Below, piece after piece: positions 1-9,374 of a DNA stretch of 64,000 bases. Made by a program: the position numbers and the translations under genes. Origin of the DNA: Homarus americanus (taxonomy: Eukaryota > Arthropoda > Malacostraca > Decapoda > Nephropidae); NCBI RefSeq assembly GCF_018991925.1, contig NW_024751680.1:307501-371500 (forward strand), written 5' to 3'. A model generated the notes under the pieces. That model made no database searches and was not told where the DNA came from. It was given only the letters and a program-made list of their open reading frames with translations. Position 1 is the first letter of the stretch. Every line of letters begins with the position of its first letter.

Positions 1-69
1 AGAAGGAGGGAAATGAGATGGTGGGAAAAGGAGGGGAGGGTTAGCTAGTTGTTATTGTGTCTGGGGAAG

Positions 70-320
70 TTTTCCTATTGGCTATTCGGGATAAACTGTT
101 CTGTTATTGGCTACTCTGACCTTCCTCCCTGGCAAACTGTTTTCTTATTGGATATACTAGGGTCGAGCTGCTTTTATTGGCTGTCTTGGAAGAGGGAGAG
201 TTAAAAAATAATAATATTCCTTTTTTTTTCATTTCTTATTGGCTATCACAATATTGTTTTTTCCTCCTCCGTTTCTCATTGGCTATTCGGGTACTTAAAG
301 TGATTTCTGATTGGCTGTCA
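70..320. repeat. Cluster of seven inverted CCAAT (ATTGG) motifs in a diverged repeat
   Basis: ATTGG starts at 77, 106, 147, 176, 238, 278 and 310, always in the same orientation, usually inside the longer word TTATTGGCTAT. Spacing is 29 to 62 bases and the flanks are similar but not identical, so this looks like an old diverged tandem repeat. ATTGG is the reverse complement of the CCAAT box bound by NF-Y in animals; function as binding sites is inference. No convincing gene follows. Confidence 0.6.
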
Positions 321-425
321 ATGCTGAAACTTTTTTTTTTTTACAGGAATCGTGATAGTTTTATGTGCTGGTTTTTCTTCTTAAACCAGGAAATATTACA
401 CATAGGTTTGTTTTATTATTATTAA

Positions 426-660
426 CATGTTAAAATGAAGGCTATACTAATATTAACCATTTCCTGGAAGCTAACTCGCCTGCTACATGTTAAAATTAAG
501 GCTATGTAAGGTTAATAAGAAGTTTAGCCATGTTAAATCAAAACTACGCTACATTGATAACAGGTTTGCTATGTTAAACTACGTAAGGTTAATTATAAAA
601 GTTAAAACTACATATTTACAGTTCATAAGACGTTTTTGTATGTTAAATCAAGTTCAGGTT
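426..660. repeat. Diverged AT-rich repeat with the word ATGTTAAA
   Basis: ATGTTAAA begins at 427, 487, 530, 571 and 640, 41 to 69 bases apart, with partly shared flanks such as AAGGCTATG and GTAAGGTTAAT. The copies are strongly diverged. Short open frames here have no recognisable product. Confidence 0.55.
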
Positions 661-720
661 TATCCATCACGTCAGCTACACCTTCCTGAATAAACTCCAA
701 CAGTGTAAAAAAGCTATGAC

Positions 721-1213
721 ATCCTCCCCACCGGCCGTCCCCCCCACCGACCCCCTCCCACCGATCCCCCTCCACTACCCTCTCTCCCACCGACTCCCCT
801 CCCACCGACTCCTCCCACCGACCCCCCTCCCACTGACCCCCTCCCACCGACTCCCTCCCACCGACCTCTCCCACGACCCCCCTCCCACTGTCCTCCTCCT
901 GACCTCCTCCCACCCTCCCACTGACCTCCCCACTGACCTCCCACCGACCCTGACCCCCTCCCACCGACCTCCCACCGACCTCCCCACTGACCTCTCACTG
1001 ACCTCCTACTGACCCTCCCACTGACCCTCCACTGACCTCCACTGACCCTCCCACTGACTCCTCCCACTGACCCTCCCACTGACCCCCTCCCACTGACTCT
1101 CCCACCGACCCCCCTCCCACCGACCCTCCAACTGACCCCCCTCCCACCGACCCCCCTCCCACCGACCCCCTCCCACCTGACTCCTCCCACCGACTCCCCT
1201 CCCACCGACCCCC
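721..1213. repeat. C-rich minisatellite, 13-15 bp unit
   Basis: Tandem copies of CTCCCACCGACCCCC and one- or two-base variants, with CACTGACC replacing CACCGACC through the middle. The + strand is almost free of G outside the GAC core. Several overlapping open frames of 70 to 163 codons on both strands exist only because the unit lacks stop codons; their Gly/Arg/Trp/Ser or Pro/Thr composition changes with frame, so I do not call them genes. Confidence 0.92.
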
Positions 1214-1317
1214 CATCCTCCTCTCATCCTCCCTCTCACAGCTGACTGACCTTTGCACTGAGCGGGGTGTTAACTCATGCCCGGCGGTATGAATGGTGAC
1301 AAGGACTTTAAACTTTC

Positions 1318-1545
1318 ACCCTCCTCCCATTCCTTCCATTCCCCTTCCTCCCCGACCTTCCCTCCTCCCCCCTCATCTCTCCCCTCATTTTCTGTACCCA
1401 CTCCTTCCTCCCTCTCTCCTCTCCTCCTTCCTCCCCCCTCCTCCTTCCCTCCTCTTTCTCCTTCCCCTCCTCCGTCCTCTTTCCTCCTCCGCCCCCTTCC
1501 TGCTCTCCTTCCTCCACCTTCTCCCTTCCTCCCATTACTTCCATA
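1318..1545. repeat. Polypyrimidine tract (CT-rich)
   Basis: About 230 bases almost entirely C and T on the + strand, mixed TCC, CCCT and TTCC words without a strict period. Open frames here read Pro/Ser/Leu on one strand and Glu/Gly/Arg on the other and are composition artefacts. Confidence 0.85.
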
Positions 1546-1655
1546 ATAAACCAGGTGTTGGGCGAGGCATGGTGAATTTGACCTTTGACCTAAGAGTAGA
1601 GAGAGTTTGTTAACCTTGACCCTTCCCTCCCTACACACATACACGCTTAAAAACA

Positions 1656-2358
1656 TAGCACCATCTGTGAGGGAATTACTACACCACGTGATGCCCCTCA
1701 TAACACCATCTGTGAGGGAATTACTACACCACGTGATGCCCCTCATAACACCATCTGTGGGGAATTACTACACCACGTGATGCCCCTCATAACACCATCT
1801 GTGAGGGAATTACTACACCACGTGATGCCCCCATAACACCATCTGTGAGGGAATTACTACACCACGTGATGCCCCCATAACACCATCTGTGAGGAATTAC
1901 TACACCACGTGATGCCCTTCATAACACCATCTCGTGATGGAATTATCATTACACCAAGTGATGCCCTCAACACCATCTGTGAGGAATTACTACACCACGA
2001 GGCCCTCATAACACCATCTATGAGGGAATTACTACACCACGTGATGCCCTCATAACACCATCTGTGAGGGAAATACTACACCACGTGATGCCCCTCATAA
2101 CGCCATCCGTGAGGGAATTACTACACCACGTGATGCCCCTCATAACACCATCTGTGAGGGAAATACTACACCACGTGATGCCCCTCATAACACCATCCGT
2201 GAGGGAATTACTACACCACGTCAAGCCCCTCATAACACCACCTGTGAAGGAACTGCTACACCACGTCAAGCCCCTCATAACACCACCTGTGAGGGAATTA
2301 CTACACCACGTCAAGCCCTCATAACACCATCTGTGAGGGAGTTACTACACTACGTGAC
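1656..2358. repeat. 45-bp satellite, about 16 copies, carrying CACGTG
   Basis: Unit of 45 bp with the words CACCATCTGTGAGGGAATTA and CTACACCACGTGATGCCCCT. About ten copies keep a perfect CACGTG E-box; the three copies near 2215-2310 change it to CACGTCAAG and the last has TACGTG. Because 45 is a multiple of three, the later copies form an open frame of about 86 codons with a 15-residue period on + and 98 codons on -. Upstream copies lose one to several bases and break that frame, which argues against coding. Confidence 0.95.
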
Positions 2359-2506
2359 CTCCACTGTAAACATTAATCTGTATGTTCACTGTATGTTCCT
2401 TTATCTTTCTCTAATGAAGGCTTTTGTTAAACCACCAATGTATGTAATAAGTCATTTATGTCCAATGTTCATTTTCGGGCTGCAGAACTTTTTCAATAAA
2501 CCGTTA

Positions 2507-2541
<35 letters not shown>
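2359..2541 (+). other. Possible retroelement or transcript 3' end with AATAAA and (TTA)n tail
   Basis: This AT-rich single-copy stretch directly follows the 45-bp satellite and ends with AATAAA at 2495-2500, a few bases (CCGTTAA), then (TTA)n at about 2506-2540. A polyadenylation hexamer followed closely by a simple tail is the layout of many non-LTR retroelement or SINE 3' ends. No reverse transcriptase is seen upstream. It could equally be single-copy DNA next to a microsatellite. Confidence 0.3.
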
Positions 2542-2635
2542 ATACATACAGACCCGTTCGTGACACTTACAGCCTCTAGCACTTAACTGAGCTGTTTCCT
2601 GATGTGTCTATGTATTAATGACGTGAACTGATCCA

Positions 2636-2638
<3 letters not shown>

Positions 2639-2682
<44 letters not shown>
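2639..2682. repeat. (TC)n microsatellite
   Basis: Uninterrupted TC dinucleotide run of about 44 bases. Confidence 0.97.
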
Positions 2683-2684
<2 letters not shown>

Positions 2685-2879
2685 GGTGGTGAGGTGAGAA
2701 TTAACACAACATACAGTACAGACAAGGAAGGGCTTGTCGGCACTAATACTCAACTTAGACTCTGTGAAGGGGGGGGTTAATGGGGGGTGATGAGGGGTGT
2801 GGTGGGGGTCAAGAGAGTGTAGGTGGGGGGGTGGGGGGATTTGGCCTGGGAGCATAGTGGAAAACGAGTTAGGCGATAA

Positions 2880-3150
2880 TGGTCTTCCTCGTGGATTCTC
2901 CTCTTTTTCCCACTTCCTCTTCTTCTCTTCCTCGTCTTCCTACCTCCTCTTCTTCCTCCTCCTCTTCTTTCCTTCTCCGTTTCTTCCTCATTCTCCTGTT
3001 CCTCTTCTTTCTCCTTCCCCTCCTCCTCCTCCTCCTCCTCGTCTTTTTACTTCCCTCATCCTCCTGTTTTTCCTACCTCTCTTCCTCCTCTTCTATCTCC
3101 TCTTCTTATTACCCCTCCTCCTCCTCTTCCCATCTTCATCCTTAGTTGTT
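2880..3150. repeat. Polypyrimidine tract (TCC/TTC rich)
   Basis: About 270 bases nearly all C and T, with short (CTC)n runs near 3018-3040. It follows a G-rich stretch (2766-2850), so base composition switches strand here. Ser/Leu/Phe-rich open frames are composition artefacts. Confidence 0.85.
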
Positions 3151-3160
3151 GAAGGGTTTT

Positions 3161-3410
3161 GGTGCTTGAGCCGGGGGGGGTGGAGTGGGAGGGGGGTGGA
3201 TGGTGATGGACGGAATTTTTTTATTCTTTCCTCCCCTCCCTCTCTCCCCTCTTTCGGAGCTTGGTGGGGGAGAGGGAGGGAGGGAGGTGATGTGGGTGTT
3301 TTTATCCTTCCCCCTCTCTTAGTTCGAGGTCCAGTAGGAAAGGGGGGGGGGTTCAGATTCCCCCCCTTTCTTCCCCTCGTTTAAGGTGTTGGGGGAGGGG
3401 GTGTTTTTTG
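3161..3410. other. G-run and C-run rich spacer
   Basis: Alternating G runs (3172-3200, 3264-3290, 3340-3350) and CT-rich blocks without a clear period. No gene or RNA signal seen. Confidence 0.6.
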
Positions 3411-3726
3411 GAGCCCCCTTCCCCCTGTTCAAAGCCCCGGTTGGAGGGGAAGGGGTGGAGGAAGGAGGTGTTTCAGCCCCTCCCTCCTTTCCAGTTCGAA
3501 GCTTTGACTAAACGGGTTCAAATTTCAGTTAAAATCCAGTTAAAGATTCGAGAGAGACCCCAGGGTTCTAAGCCCGGGTCTCGATCTTGGGCTTCCATTT
3601 CTTGAGGTTTCGAATCCGGGTTGTGGAGTTGTGTTTCAAGTTTGGTGTGAGGCCCAGGGTTCGAATCTCGAGTCAAGGGATTGTGGGGGGTTTGCTCGGA
3701 CCAGAGTCAGAATTAATGCTGAGGTC

Positions 3727-3800
3727 CGGGCTGTGGCCAGATGGTAATTCCTGGTGCTTGATGGGCTTGTCGGGACCAGGATTCGAATCCTTGCTTGTAG
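3727..3800 (+). other. tRNA-like internal promoter (A box and B box), possible SINE fragment
   Basis: TGGCCAGATGG at 3734-3744 resembles a pol III A box and GGATTCGAATCC at 3779-3790 resembles a B box. The 45-base spacing matches a tRNA. GCCA can pair with TGGT as a D stem, and CCAGG with CCTTG as a T stem with one mismatch, but the acceptor and anticodon stems do not pair, so this is not an intact tRNA. A tRNA-derived SINE or old tRNA pseudogene is the likeliest reading. Related TTCGAA/TTCAAA words occur upstream at about 3494, 3517, 3608 and 3661, so chance in a locally repetitive stretch is possible. Confidence 0.35.
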
Positions 3801-3867
3801 CCGGGGATACGCACTCGTGTTTCCATTTGAAGATTTGTGTGGATAGTGGCGTGGATTGACCTAAGTG

Positions 3868-4115
3868 GGTGGAAGTGGGTATTGGTCTACATGGGTGTAG
3901 GTGGTGGGTAGTGGTGTACATGGGTGTAGGTGGGTAGTGGTGTACATGAGTGTAGGTGGTGGGTAGTGGTGTACATGAGTGTAGGTGGTGGGTAATGGTG
4001 TACATGGGTAAGTGGGTATTGGTGTACATGAGTAGGTAGGTATTGGTGTACATAAGTGTAGGTGGAGGGCAGTGGTGTACATGGGTGTAGGAGGGCAGTG
4101 GTGTAAGTGGGTAAT
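3868..4115. repeat. 29-bp minisatellite
   Basis: About eight copies built from GGTGTACATGGGTGTAGG plus TGGTGGGTAGT, with deletions in some copies. Reverse-strand open frames read His/Pro/Thr/Tyr repeats and are not credible genes. Confidence 0.92.
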
Positions 4116-4213
4116 AGTGGCGTGTGTGTGTACTTGGTCTTCTTTAGTAAGCCTCGTAGCGTAATGAAATATGCAAATTATTTACCTTGTAATTATAACG
4201 CCCGACCACGCAA

Positions 4214-4216
<3 letters not shown>

Positions 4217-4274
<58 letters not shown>

Positions 4275-4315
4275 TACAATAAACAGATGCGATAAAGATT
4301 ACTCATGCTGGTGTG

Positions 4316-4346
<31 letters not shown>
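4217..4346. repeat. Two (GA)n microsatellites
   Basis: (GA)n at 4217-4272 and a second, interrupted (GA)n at 4317-4346, separated by about 44 bases of unique sequence. Confidence 0.95.
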
Positions 4347-4625
4347 TTAAATAAAATTCCCACCATCATTTTTCGATAATATTCTTTAGCTAATAATTTC
4401 GTTCATAACTTTTAAATTTGTTTACATGTCATTCCCCTTGTGTTGATTTCAGTAAACACAAGAGGGTGGGGGGGAGGGAGGGGGCAGACAGAGGTATACA
4501 AGTCTTCCTTAGTGAACTTTTGTGTTACTTGAATAAAAACGCGGAAATAATTATTGTTGATGTGACTTCTGTGTGGGAAAAAAGTAAGTGACCTTTTTTT
4601 TCAGTATACAGACAATAAAATGGAT
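4347..4625. other. AT-rich single-copy stretch
   Basis: Non-repetitive apart from a short G-rich patch at 4463-4485. It contains AATAAAA near 4530 but no open frame or RNA fold I can support. Confidence 0.5.
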
Positions 4626-4626
4626 A

Positions 4627-4682
<56 letters not shown>

Positions 4683-4683
4683 A
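4626..4683. repeat. (GAT)n microsatellite
   Basis: Pure GAT/ATG trinucleotide run of about 57 bases. Confidence 0.97.
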
Positions 4684-4799
4684 CACTTATATTTGTTATC
4701 ATAGACAATATTAACAGGGGATCAGGTAAACAAATACGTGTCTTAATTACAGGTATATCCAGGTAAACTACTAAAGACTTGTTAATTAAGGTAGATAGT

Positions 4800-5245
4800 T
4801 CAGTGGTTGGGGGTGGTTAGTGGTGGTTAGGTTTGGTTGTGGTAGGAACGGGAAGGATGCGTAGGAAGAGATCGAAGGATGGATGGAAGGTGAGGTAGGG
4901 GATAGGCGGAGGGGTTAAGGATAGGAGATAAGGAGAAAGAGGGAGAAATACCAGAATAGGTTGGAGGAAAGAAGGGTTGGAGGCGGTAGGATAGGGAGTA
5001 GGATTGTTGTGCCACACTTTGGAGGATGGAGTAGGGTAGAGAAAAGGCGATGGAGGGGGGAGAGGTGGGCGCTTCAGGTAGGATAGTGGGAGTAGGAGTG
5101 TGTATTAGGTAGGATAGGGGGGGGGAGGATAGGAAGGTGCATCAGGTAGGATAGTGAGGGGGGAAGGATAGGAAGGTGTATCAGGTAGGATAGGGAGGGC
5201 ACAAAAGGTCGGGAGGGGGGTGGGTGGTGGGGGGATAGGAGGGTA
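4800..5245. repeat. Purine-rich diverged repeats with AGGTAGGATAG
   Basis: G/A-rich + strand. From about 5070 the word TCAGGTAGGATAG recurs roughly every 50 bases (near 5073, 5108, 5142, 5180), followed by G runs and AGGATAGGAAGGTG. The block from 4800 to 5050 is purine-rich with no strict period. Confidence 0.7.
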
Positions 5246-5358
5246 TGTCGCGCCCCATCCTCATCTACCTGTAAATTAAAAGCTTTGTATCAGGTGATTG
5301 GGAGGCGGCCCCTCGTGTGTAGCACCTGTACACACACACACACTCTCTCCCTACTAAT

Positions 5359-5521
5359 TGTGTGTGTGTGTGTGTGTGTGCGTGTGCGTGTACTTTTATG
5401 GGATTGTGTCTATTGGCGATTATTTGGTGAGCATCAAGGGAAATATAGCGATGATATTTAACCGGTATTGGGTGTCCACTATTAGCGTGTGTGTGAGGGC
5501 CGCTTCTCTTAATTATTAGGG

Positions 5522-5567
<46 letters not shown>
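5359..5567. repeat. Two (GT)n microsatellites
   Basis: (GT)n at about 5359-5392, ending in CGTGTGCGTG, and a longer pure run at about 5524-5567. The sequence between is unique and AT-rich. Confidence 0.95.
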
Positions 5568-5569
<2 letters not shown>

Positions 5570-5620
5570 AATGATTCTGGGAATAAGTAAATGAAGTTGG
5601 TATGAATTTTAGGTCTTGAG

Positions 5621-5621
<1 letters not shown>

Positions 5622-5659
<38 letters not shown>
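5622..5659. repeat. (TTA)n microsatellite
   Basis: Pure TTA run of about 38 bases. Confidence 0.97.
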
Positions 5660-5794
5660 TGAACTAAGGACGTAACAGCCCTCCCAAAAATATTCCCTCG
5701 TATCAAGATTTCTTTAATTACGTCACGTGTAATGTGACTTGACTTAGCATTTCATTCACAATTTCTGATGAATTGGAGTGGGAAGTGGGGAGGA

Positions 5795-6090
5795 AGTGAG
5801 AGTGGTGGTGCTGGTGCCTAGTGGAGAAGTGGAGGAGGAGAGGTGGTGGTGGAGGAGGAGATAGTAGTGGTGGTGCTAGTGGGAGTGGTGGTGCTAGTGG
5901 AGGAGGAGAGTGGTGGTGCAGAGTGAGGAGGAGAGAGTGGAGGAGGAGAGTGGTGGTGCTAGTGGAGGAGGAGAGTGGTGGTGCTAGTGGAGGAGGAGAG
6001 TGGTGGTGCTAGTGGAGGAGGAGAGTGGTGGTGCTAGTGGAGGAGGAGAGTGGTGGTGCAGTGGTGGAGGTGGTGGTGATGATGGTGAAG
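5795..6090. repeat. 25-bp GGT/GGA minisatellite
   Basis: Best copies are at 5949-6060, period 25, with AGTGGTGGTGCTAGTGG followed by AGGAGGAG. The + strand has almost no C outside GCTAG. The period is not a multiple of three, so all frames stay open through the clean part; Gly/Ser/Val/Glu-rich frames are artefacts. Confidence 0.93.
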
Positions 6091-6095
6091 TTTGG

Positions 6096-6300
6096 AACCA
6101 CAACCACCCTCACCACCACCACCTTCACCACAACCACCCTCACCACCACCCCCACCACCACCACCTTCACCACAACCACCCTCACCACCACCACCTTCAC
6201 CACACCACTCACCAACCCACCACCACCACCACTCCCACCACCACTCCCACTCCTCCACCACTCCCACCTCCACCACCACCACCACCACCACCACCACCAG
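6096..6300. repeat. CAC-rich minisatellite
   Basis: (CAC)n with ACAACCACCCT and ACCTTCACC interruptions, ending in a cleaner (CCA)n run at about 6270-6298. It abuts the GGT/GGA array in the opposite strand sense, so the two blocks can pair as an imperfect hairpin. Confidence 0.93.
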
Positions 6301-6468
6301 GCGATCATTGGTGCTGAGACTTGGCAACGTTTATTTAAGGAGCAAGTGCAGTTGTCAGCGCTGAGTTATGGCGTTCCGTTATTTTAGAGGCACGGCCACA
6401 ACAGTCACCCCCTGTTTGATGTGTGACTGTTGTATAATACATTTAGGGCAAATATATATTGTAGGTGC

Positions 6469-6471
<3 letters not shown>

Positions 6472-6517
<46 letters not shown>

Positions 6518-6530
6518 TCTGTGTGTGTGT

Positions 6531-6564
<34 letters not shown>

Positions 6565-6592
6565 TGTGTCTGTGTGTATGTGGTGTGTGTGT
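6472..6592. repeat. Interrupted (GT)n microsatellite
   Basis: About 120 bases of GT dinucleotides with GGTG and TCTG interruptions. Confidence 0.95.
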
Positions 6593-6785
6593 TGATAGAT
6601 TGCACCTGTTAATTATTGCTGCCAGGTGTTGCTAGATAGTACTTCTTTTCACTGTTATGGTTCAGTAATTTAATTCTGACGTCACTGTCCCTAATGACCA
6701 GTTGTACTAGTAATTAGGAACCATTACGTTAATTAAACAGTAGAAGTGTTGATTAATTCGCCTACATTAACATTATACTATTACA
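6593..6785. other. AT-rich single-copy stretch
   Basis: No repeat, gene or RNA signal seen; several TTAATTA words. Confidence 0.5.
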
Positions 6786-7075
6786 GATTATGAGAGGGAG
6801 GGGAGAGGGGGGGTGGGGAGACGAGGGGAGGGGAGAGGGGGGGAGGAGGGGAGAGGGGGGTGGGGGAGACGAGGGGAGGATTATGAGAGGGGAGGGGAGA
6901 GGGGGGTGGGGGGAGACGAGGGGGTGGGGAGACGAGGGAGGATTATGAGAGGGGAGGGGAGAGGGGGGTGGGGGAGACGAGGAGGATTATGAGAGGGAGG
7001 GGAGGGGGGGGGAGACGAGGGAGGATTATGAGAGGGGAGAGATAGGGGTAGGAGGGGGGAGAGGTAGAGGAGTTG
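6786..7075. repeat. G-rich minisatellite with GATTATGAGAGGGG
   Basis: The word GATTATGAGAG begins near 6786, 6879, 6941, 6985 and 7023, each followed by runs such as GGGGAGAGGGGGGTGGGG and then GAGACGAGG. Four or more G runs per unit give quadruplex potential on the + strand. Unit length varies from 40 to about 90 bp. Confidence 0.88.
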
Positions 7076-7158
7076 GGGTGGTAAGGGGGGGGCAGGGGTG
7101 GCAGAGAATGAAGGTAAGGGGTTTGCTTGAGGTCACTTTTTCGTCATGCACTCACACG

Positions 7159-7159
<1 letters not shown>

Positions 7160-7202
<43 letters not shown>
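7160..7202. repeat. (CA)n microsatellite
   Basis: Pure CA run of about 43 bases. Confidence 0.97.
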
Positions 7203-7204
<2 letters not shown>

Positions 7205-7309
7205 CATAGAGACGCTGCCTACCCACGTCTTGTCCAGGTTGAGTTAGCTCCCCAGGCACGGTGGTGGAGACTGACCAACGTATGAGGGTTTTGACCTTAC
7301 TTGAACCTC

Positions 7310-7378
7310 TTCCCTCCCTCCCTCTTCTCCTTCTCCTCTTCCTTTCTACATCCCTCTCTTCCTTCCCTCTTCCTCCTC

Positions 7379-7416
<38 letters not shown>

Positions 7417-7450
7417 TCCTCCTCCTCTTCCCCCCCTCCTCTTCCTCTTG
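7310..7450. repeat. Polypyrimidine tract (CTC/TTC)
   Basis: About 140 bases of C and T, mostly CTC and TTCC words. It lies just upstream of a splice-acceptor-like CAG at 7462-7464. Confidence 0.85.
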
Positions 7451-7464
7451 CCTGCCCGCTTCAG

Positions 7465-7520
7465 GAAATGCCACGGATGACCCCAGCTGTGAAGTGGTGT
7501 TCCCTTTCACGTTCTTATGA
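7465..7520 (+). CDS. Possible terminal exon after a polypyrimidine tract (weak)
   Basis: A CT-rich tract ends in GCTTCAG (AG at 7463-7464), a good splice acceptor. From 7467 one frame reads NATDDPSCEVVFPFTFL and stops with TGA at 7518-7520. The peptide is not low-complexity and looks more protein-like than anything else nearby. No upstream donor or partner exon can be identified and I do not recognise the product. CT-rich tracts are so common here that a chance acceptor is quite possible. Confidence 0.15.
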
Positions 7521-7544
7521 TTTCTTTTTTCTTTGCTTCTTGAC

Positions 7545-7628
7545 ATAACCTAACCTAACCTAACAGCACCTGACCCCACCCCACCTGACCCCACCCCACC
7601 TGACCCCACCCCACCTGACCCCACCCTA
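7545..7628. repeat. Short (CCTAA)n then 15-bp TGACCCCACCCCACC repeat
   Basis: Three to four CCTAA units at about 7547-7564, the complement of the arthropod telomere word TTAGG, then almost four copies of TGACCCCACCCCACC at 7571-7628. Confidence 0.93.
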
Positions 7629-7637
7629 CCCTGTATT

Positions 7638-7853
7638 AATTATTGTTATTATTATTAGTTTTCCTCTTTTATTACCGTTAATGTTTTTATTTTAATTGAT
7701 TTAGCCGTTATTGTTGTCATTATCGGTATTATTATCAGTGTTAAATTTTATATTACTTTAGTGTTATTATTTATTGTATTATTATTATTATCATTATTAT
7801 TATTATTAATTATTATTATTATTATTACTTTTATTGTTATTTTATTATTATTA

Positions 7854-7899
<46 letters not shown>

Positions 7900-7900
7900 G
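7638..7900. repeat. (ATT)n-rich block
   Basis: Degenerate ATT/TTA sequence, becoming a pure (TTA)n run at about 7857-7898. Confidence 0.92.
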
Positions 7901-7961
7901 AAAACCAACACTGGGCAGACGTTTGAAACCTTAACCAAATAAGAACTTGGCGAGATTCTTG

Positions 7962-8137
7962 TGTGTGTGTGTGTGTGGTGCTGACGGCCACAGTTGCATG
8001 ATCACTGTATCAGCCAGAGGGAGGGAGGTGTGTGTGTGTGTGTGTGTGTGTGTGGACCCACGTCGTCAAGCTGCTGCTGCTGCTGTTCTGAAATTCTTCC
8101 TCCCTTGTGTAGCTCTCTCTCTCTCTCTCTCTCTCTA
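7962..8137. repeat. (GT)n and (CT)n microsatellites
   Basis: (GT)n at about 7962-7977 and 8029-8053, a short (CTG)n at 8070-8084, and (CT)n at 8112-8137. Confidence 0.93.
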
Positions 8138-8399
8138 GATAATAAACATTTATTCCTTGTTTGGAGGGGAAGGTTGTAAAGATACGTGAAATATGGAGGC
8201 TAGTAAGCTGTGTTGTAGTTGCTTGTAGGGTTGTAGGTGCCCCTCCCAGTCAATTGTTCCTCAAGCTTGTCTCTCGAATGCTACACAGGGTCACAGCACA
8301 GATCCGTTTATGGTGTTATTTCCGTGTTGCGTCCAATATAGTTCACAACAGACGTGTAGCTTAATGTTCAGGATGTTTCAAGACAACGCTCCAATCATC
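8138..8399. other. Single-copy stretch without clear gene
   Basis: Non-repetitive. A 67-codon open frame at 8161-8364 begins with TTG rather than ATG, shows no family motif and is not called. Confidence 0.45.
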
Positions 8400-8690
8400 C
8401 TCGTGTGTAGTATACTTTATTATTTAAGGGTGTATGGAGTATATATTTCATCTCTTGTGGTATACTTTAGCTCTAGTATACTTTAACTCTAGTATACTTC
8501 ATCTCTAGTATACTTCATTTTAGCGATCCTCACGTTTGTATTTCTTAGGCTGCATCTAGTATATTTCACCTCTAGTATACTTCATCTCTTGTCGTATACT
8601 TTAGCTCTAGTATACTTTAACTCTAGTATATTTCACCTCTAGTATACTTCATCTCTTGTAGTATATTCTTCACCATCAGTAAATACCATC
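8400..8690. repeat. Diverged repeat with CTCTAGTATACTT
   Basis: CTCTAGTATACTTYA and TTGTAGTATACTTTAG words recur about every 18 to 25 bases, interrupted near 8520-8560. Each unit holds the palindrome GTATAC. Confidence 0.85.
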
Positions 8691-8885
8691 GTGTATGAAG
8701 TATATACCGGGTATACTCCACAGCATATTTTAATACCATCATACATTCCTTATCGACTGCAGTATTGTATATTCCTTTAACAGCAGTACAATACACCCCG
8801 TTATTAATCCGTTGGTGCGAGTAATACAAACGGTAATAGCTCTATACTTACAGCAGTTTATATGTTCTCGCCAATCCGTTACGCC

Positions 8886-9141
8886 ACACTACATACTAAA
8901 TAACTACGATCCACATAACTACGATCCACATAACCACGATCCACATAACCACGATCCACATAACCACGATCCACATAACTTCGATCCACATAACCACGAT
9001 CCACATAACCACGATCCACATAACCACGATCCACATAACCACGATCCACATAACCACAATCCACATAACCACAATCCACATAACCACGATCCACATAACC
9101 ACGATCCACATAACCACGATCCACATAACCACGATCCACAT
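8886..9141. repeat. 15-bp minisatellite, about 16 copies
   Basis: Unit CACATAACCACGATC with few substitutions (ACTACG, ACTTCG, ACCACA). The 15-bp period gives pentapeptide repeats in every open frame, for example DPHNH on + and GYVDR or VMWIV on -. Three overlapping open frames of 112 to 133 codons cross it; being open in several frames and both strands marks them as repeat artefacts. Confidence 0.96.
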
Positions 9142-9374
9142 CCGGGTTAAATCCCTTACTGTAGCAGAGGCCCACGTTGTTGTGCTTCCGGTGGTGCTTA
9201 CAGTAAAGGCCATGGAGGGAGAGAGGTGTAGTGGCTGGCTGGTGTACAGTAGGTAGCGGTCGTGTGATGGCCTCAGACACACAGTTATTGTCTGTTAGCG
9301 CACCTGTAATGGCTGAGGAGGAGGAGGAGGGAGGGTGTTGTTTGCTTGGTCTTGGGGTGTTGATCTACTTGGTA

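Noticed and set aside
3727..3800. Functional tRNA gene
   Set aside because: A and B boxes fit, but acceptor and anticodon stems do not pair.
8161..8364. 67-codon frame in single-copy DNA
   Set aside because: It begins with TTG rather than ATG, has no motif, and no splice or promoter signal supports it.
8812..9282. DPHNH or GYVDR pentapeptide repeat proteins
   Set aside because: Three overlapping frames on both strands are open across a 15-bp satellite; the + frame starts with GTG and none has a non-repetitive domain.
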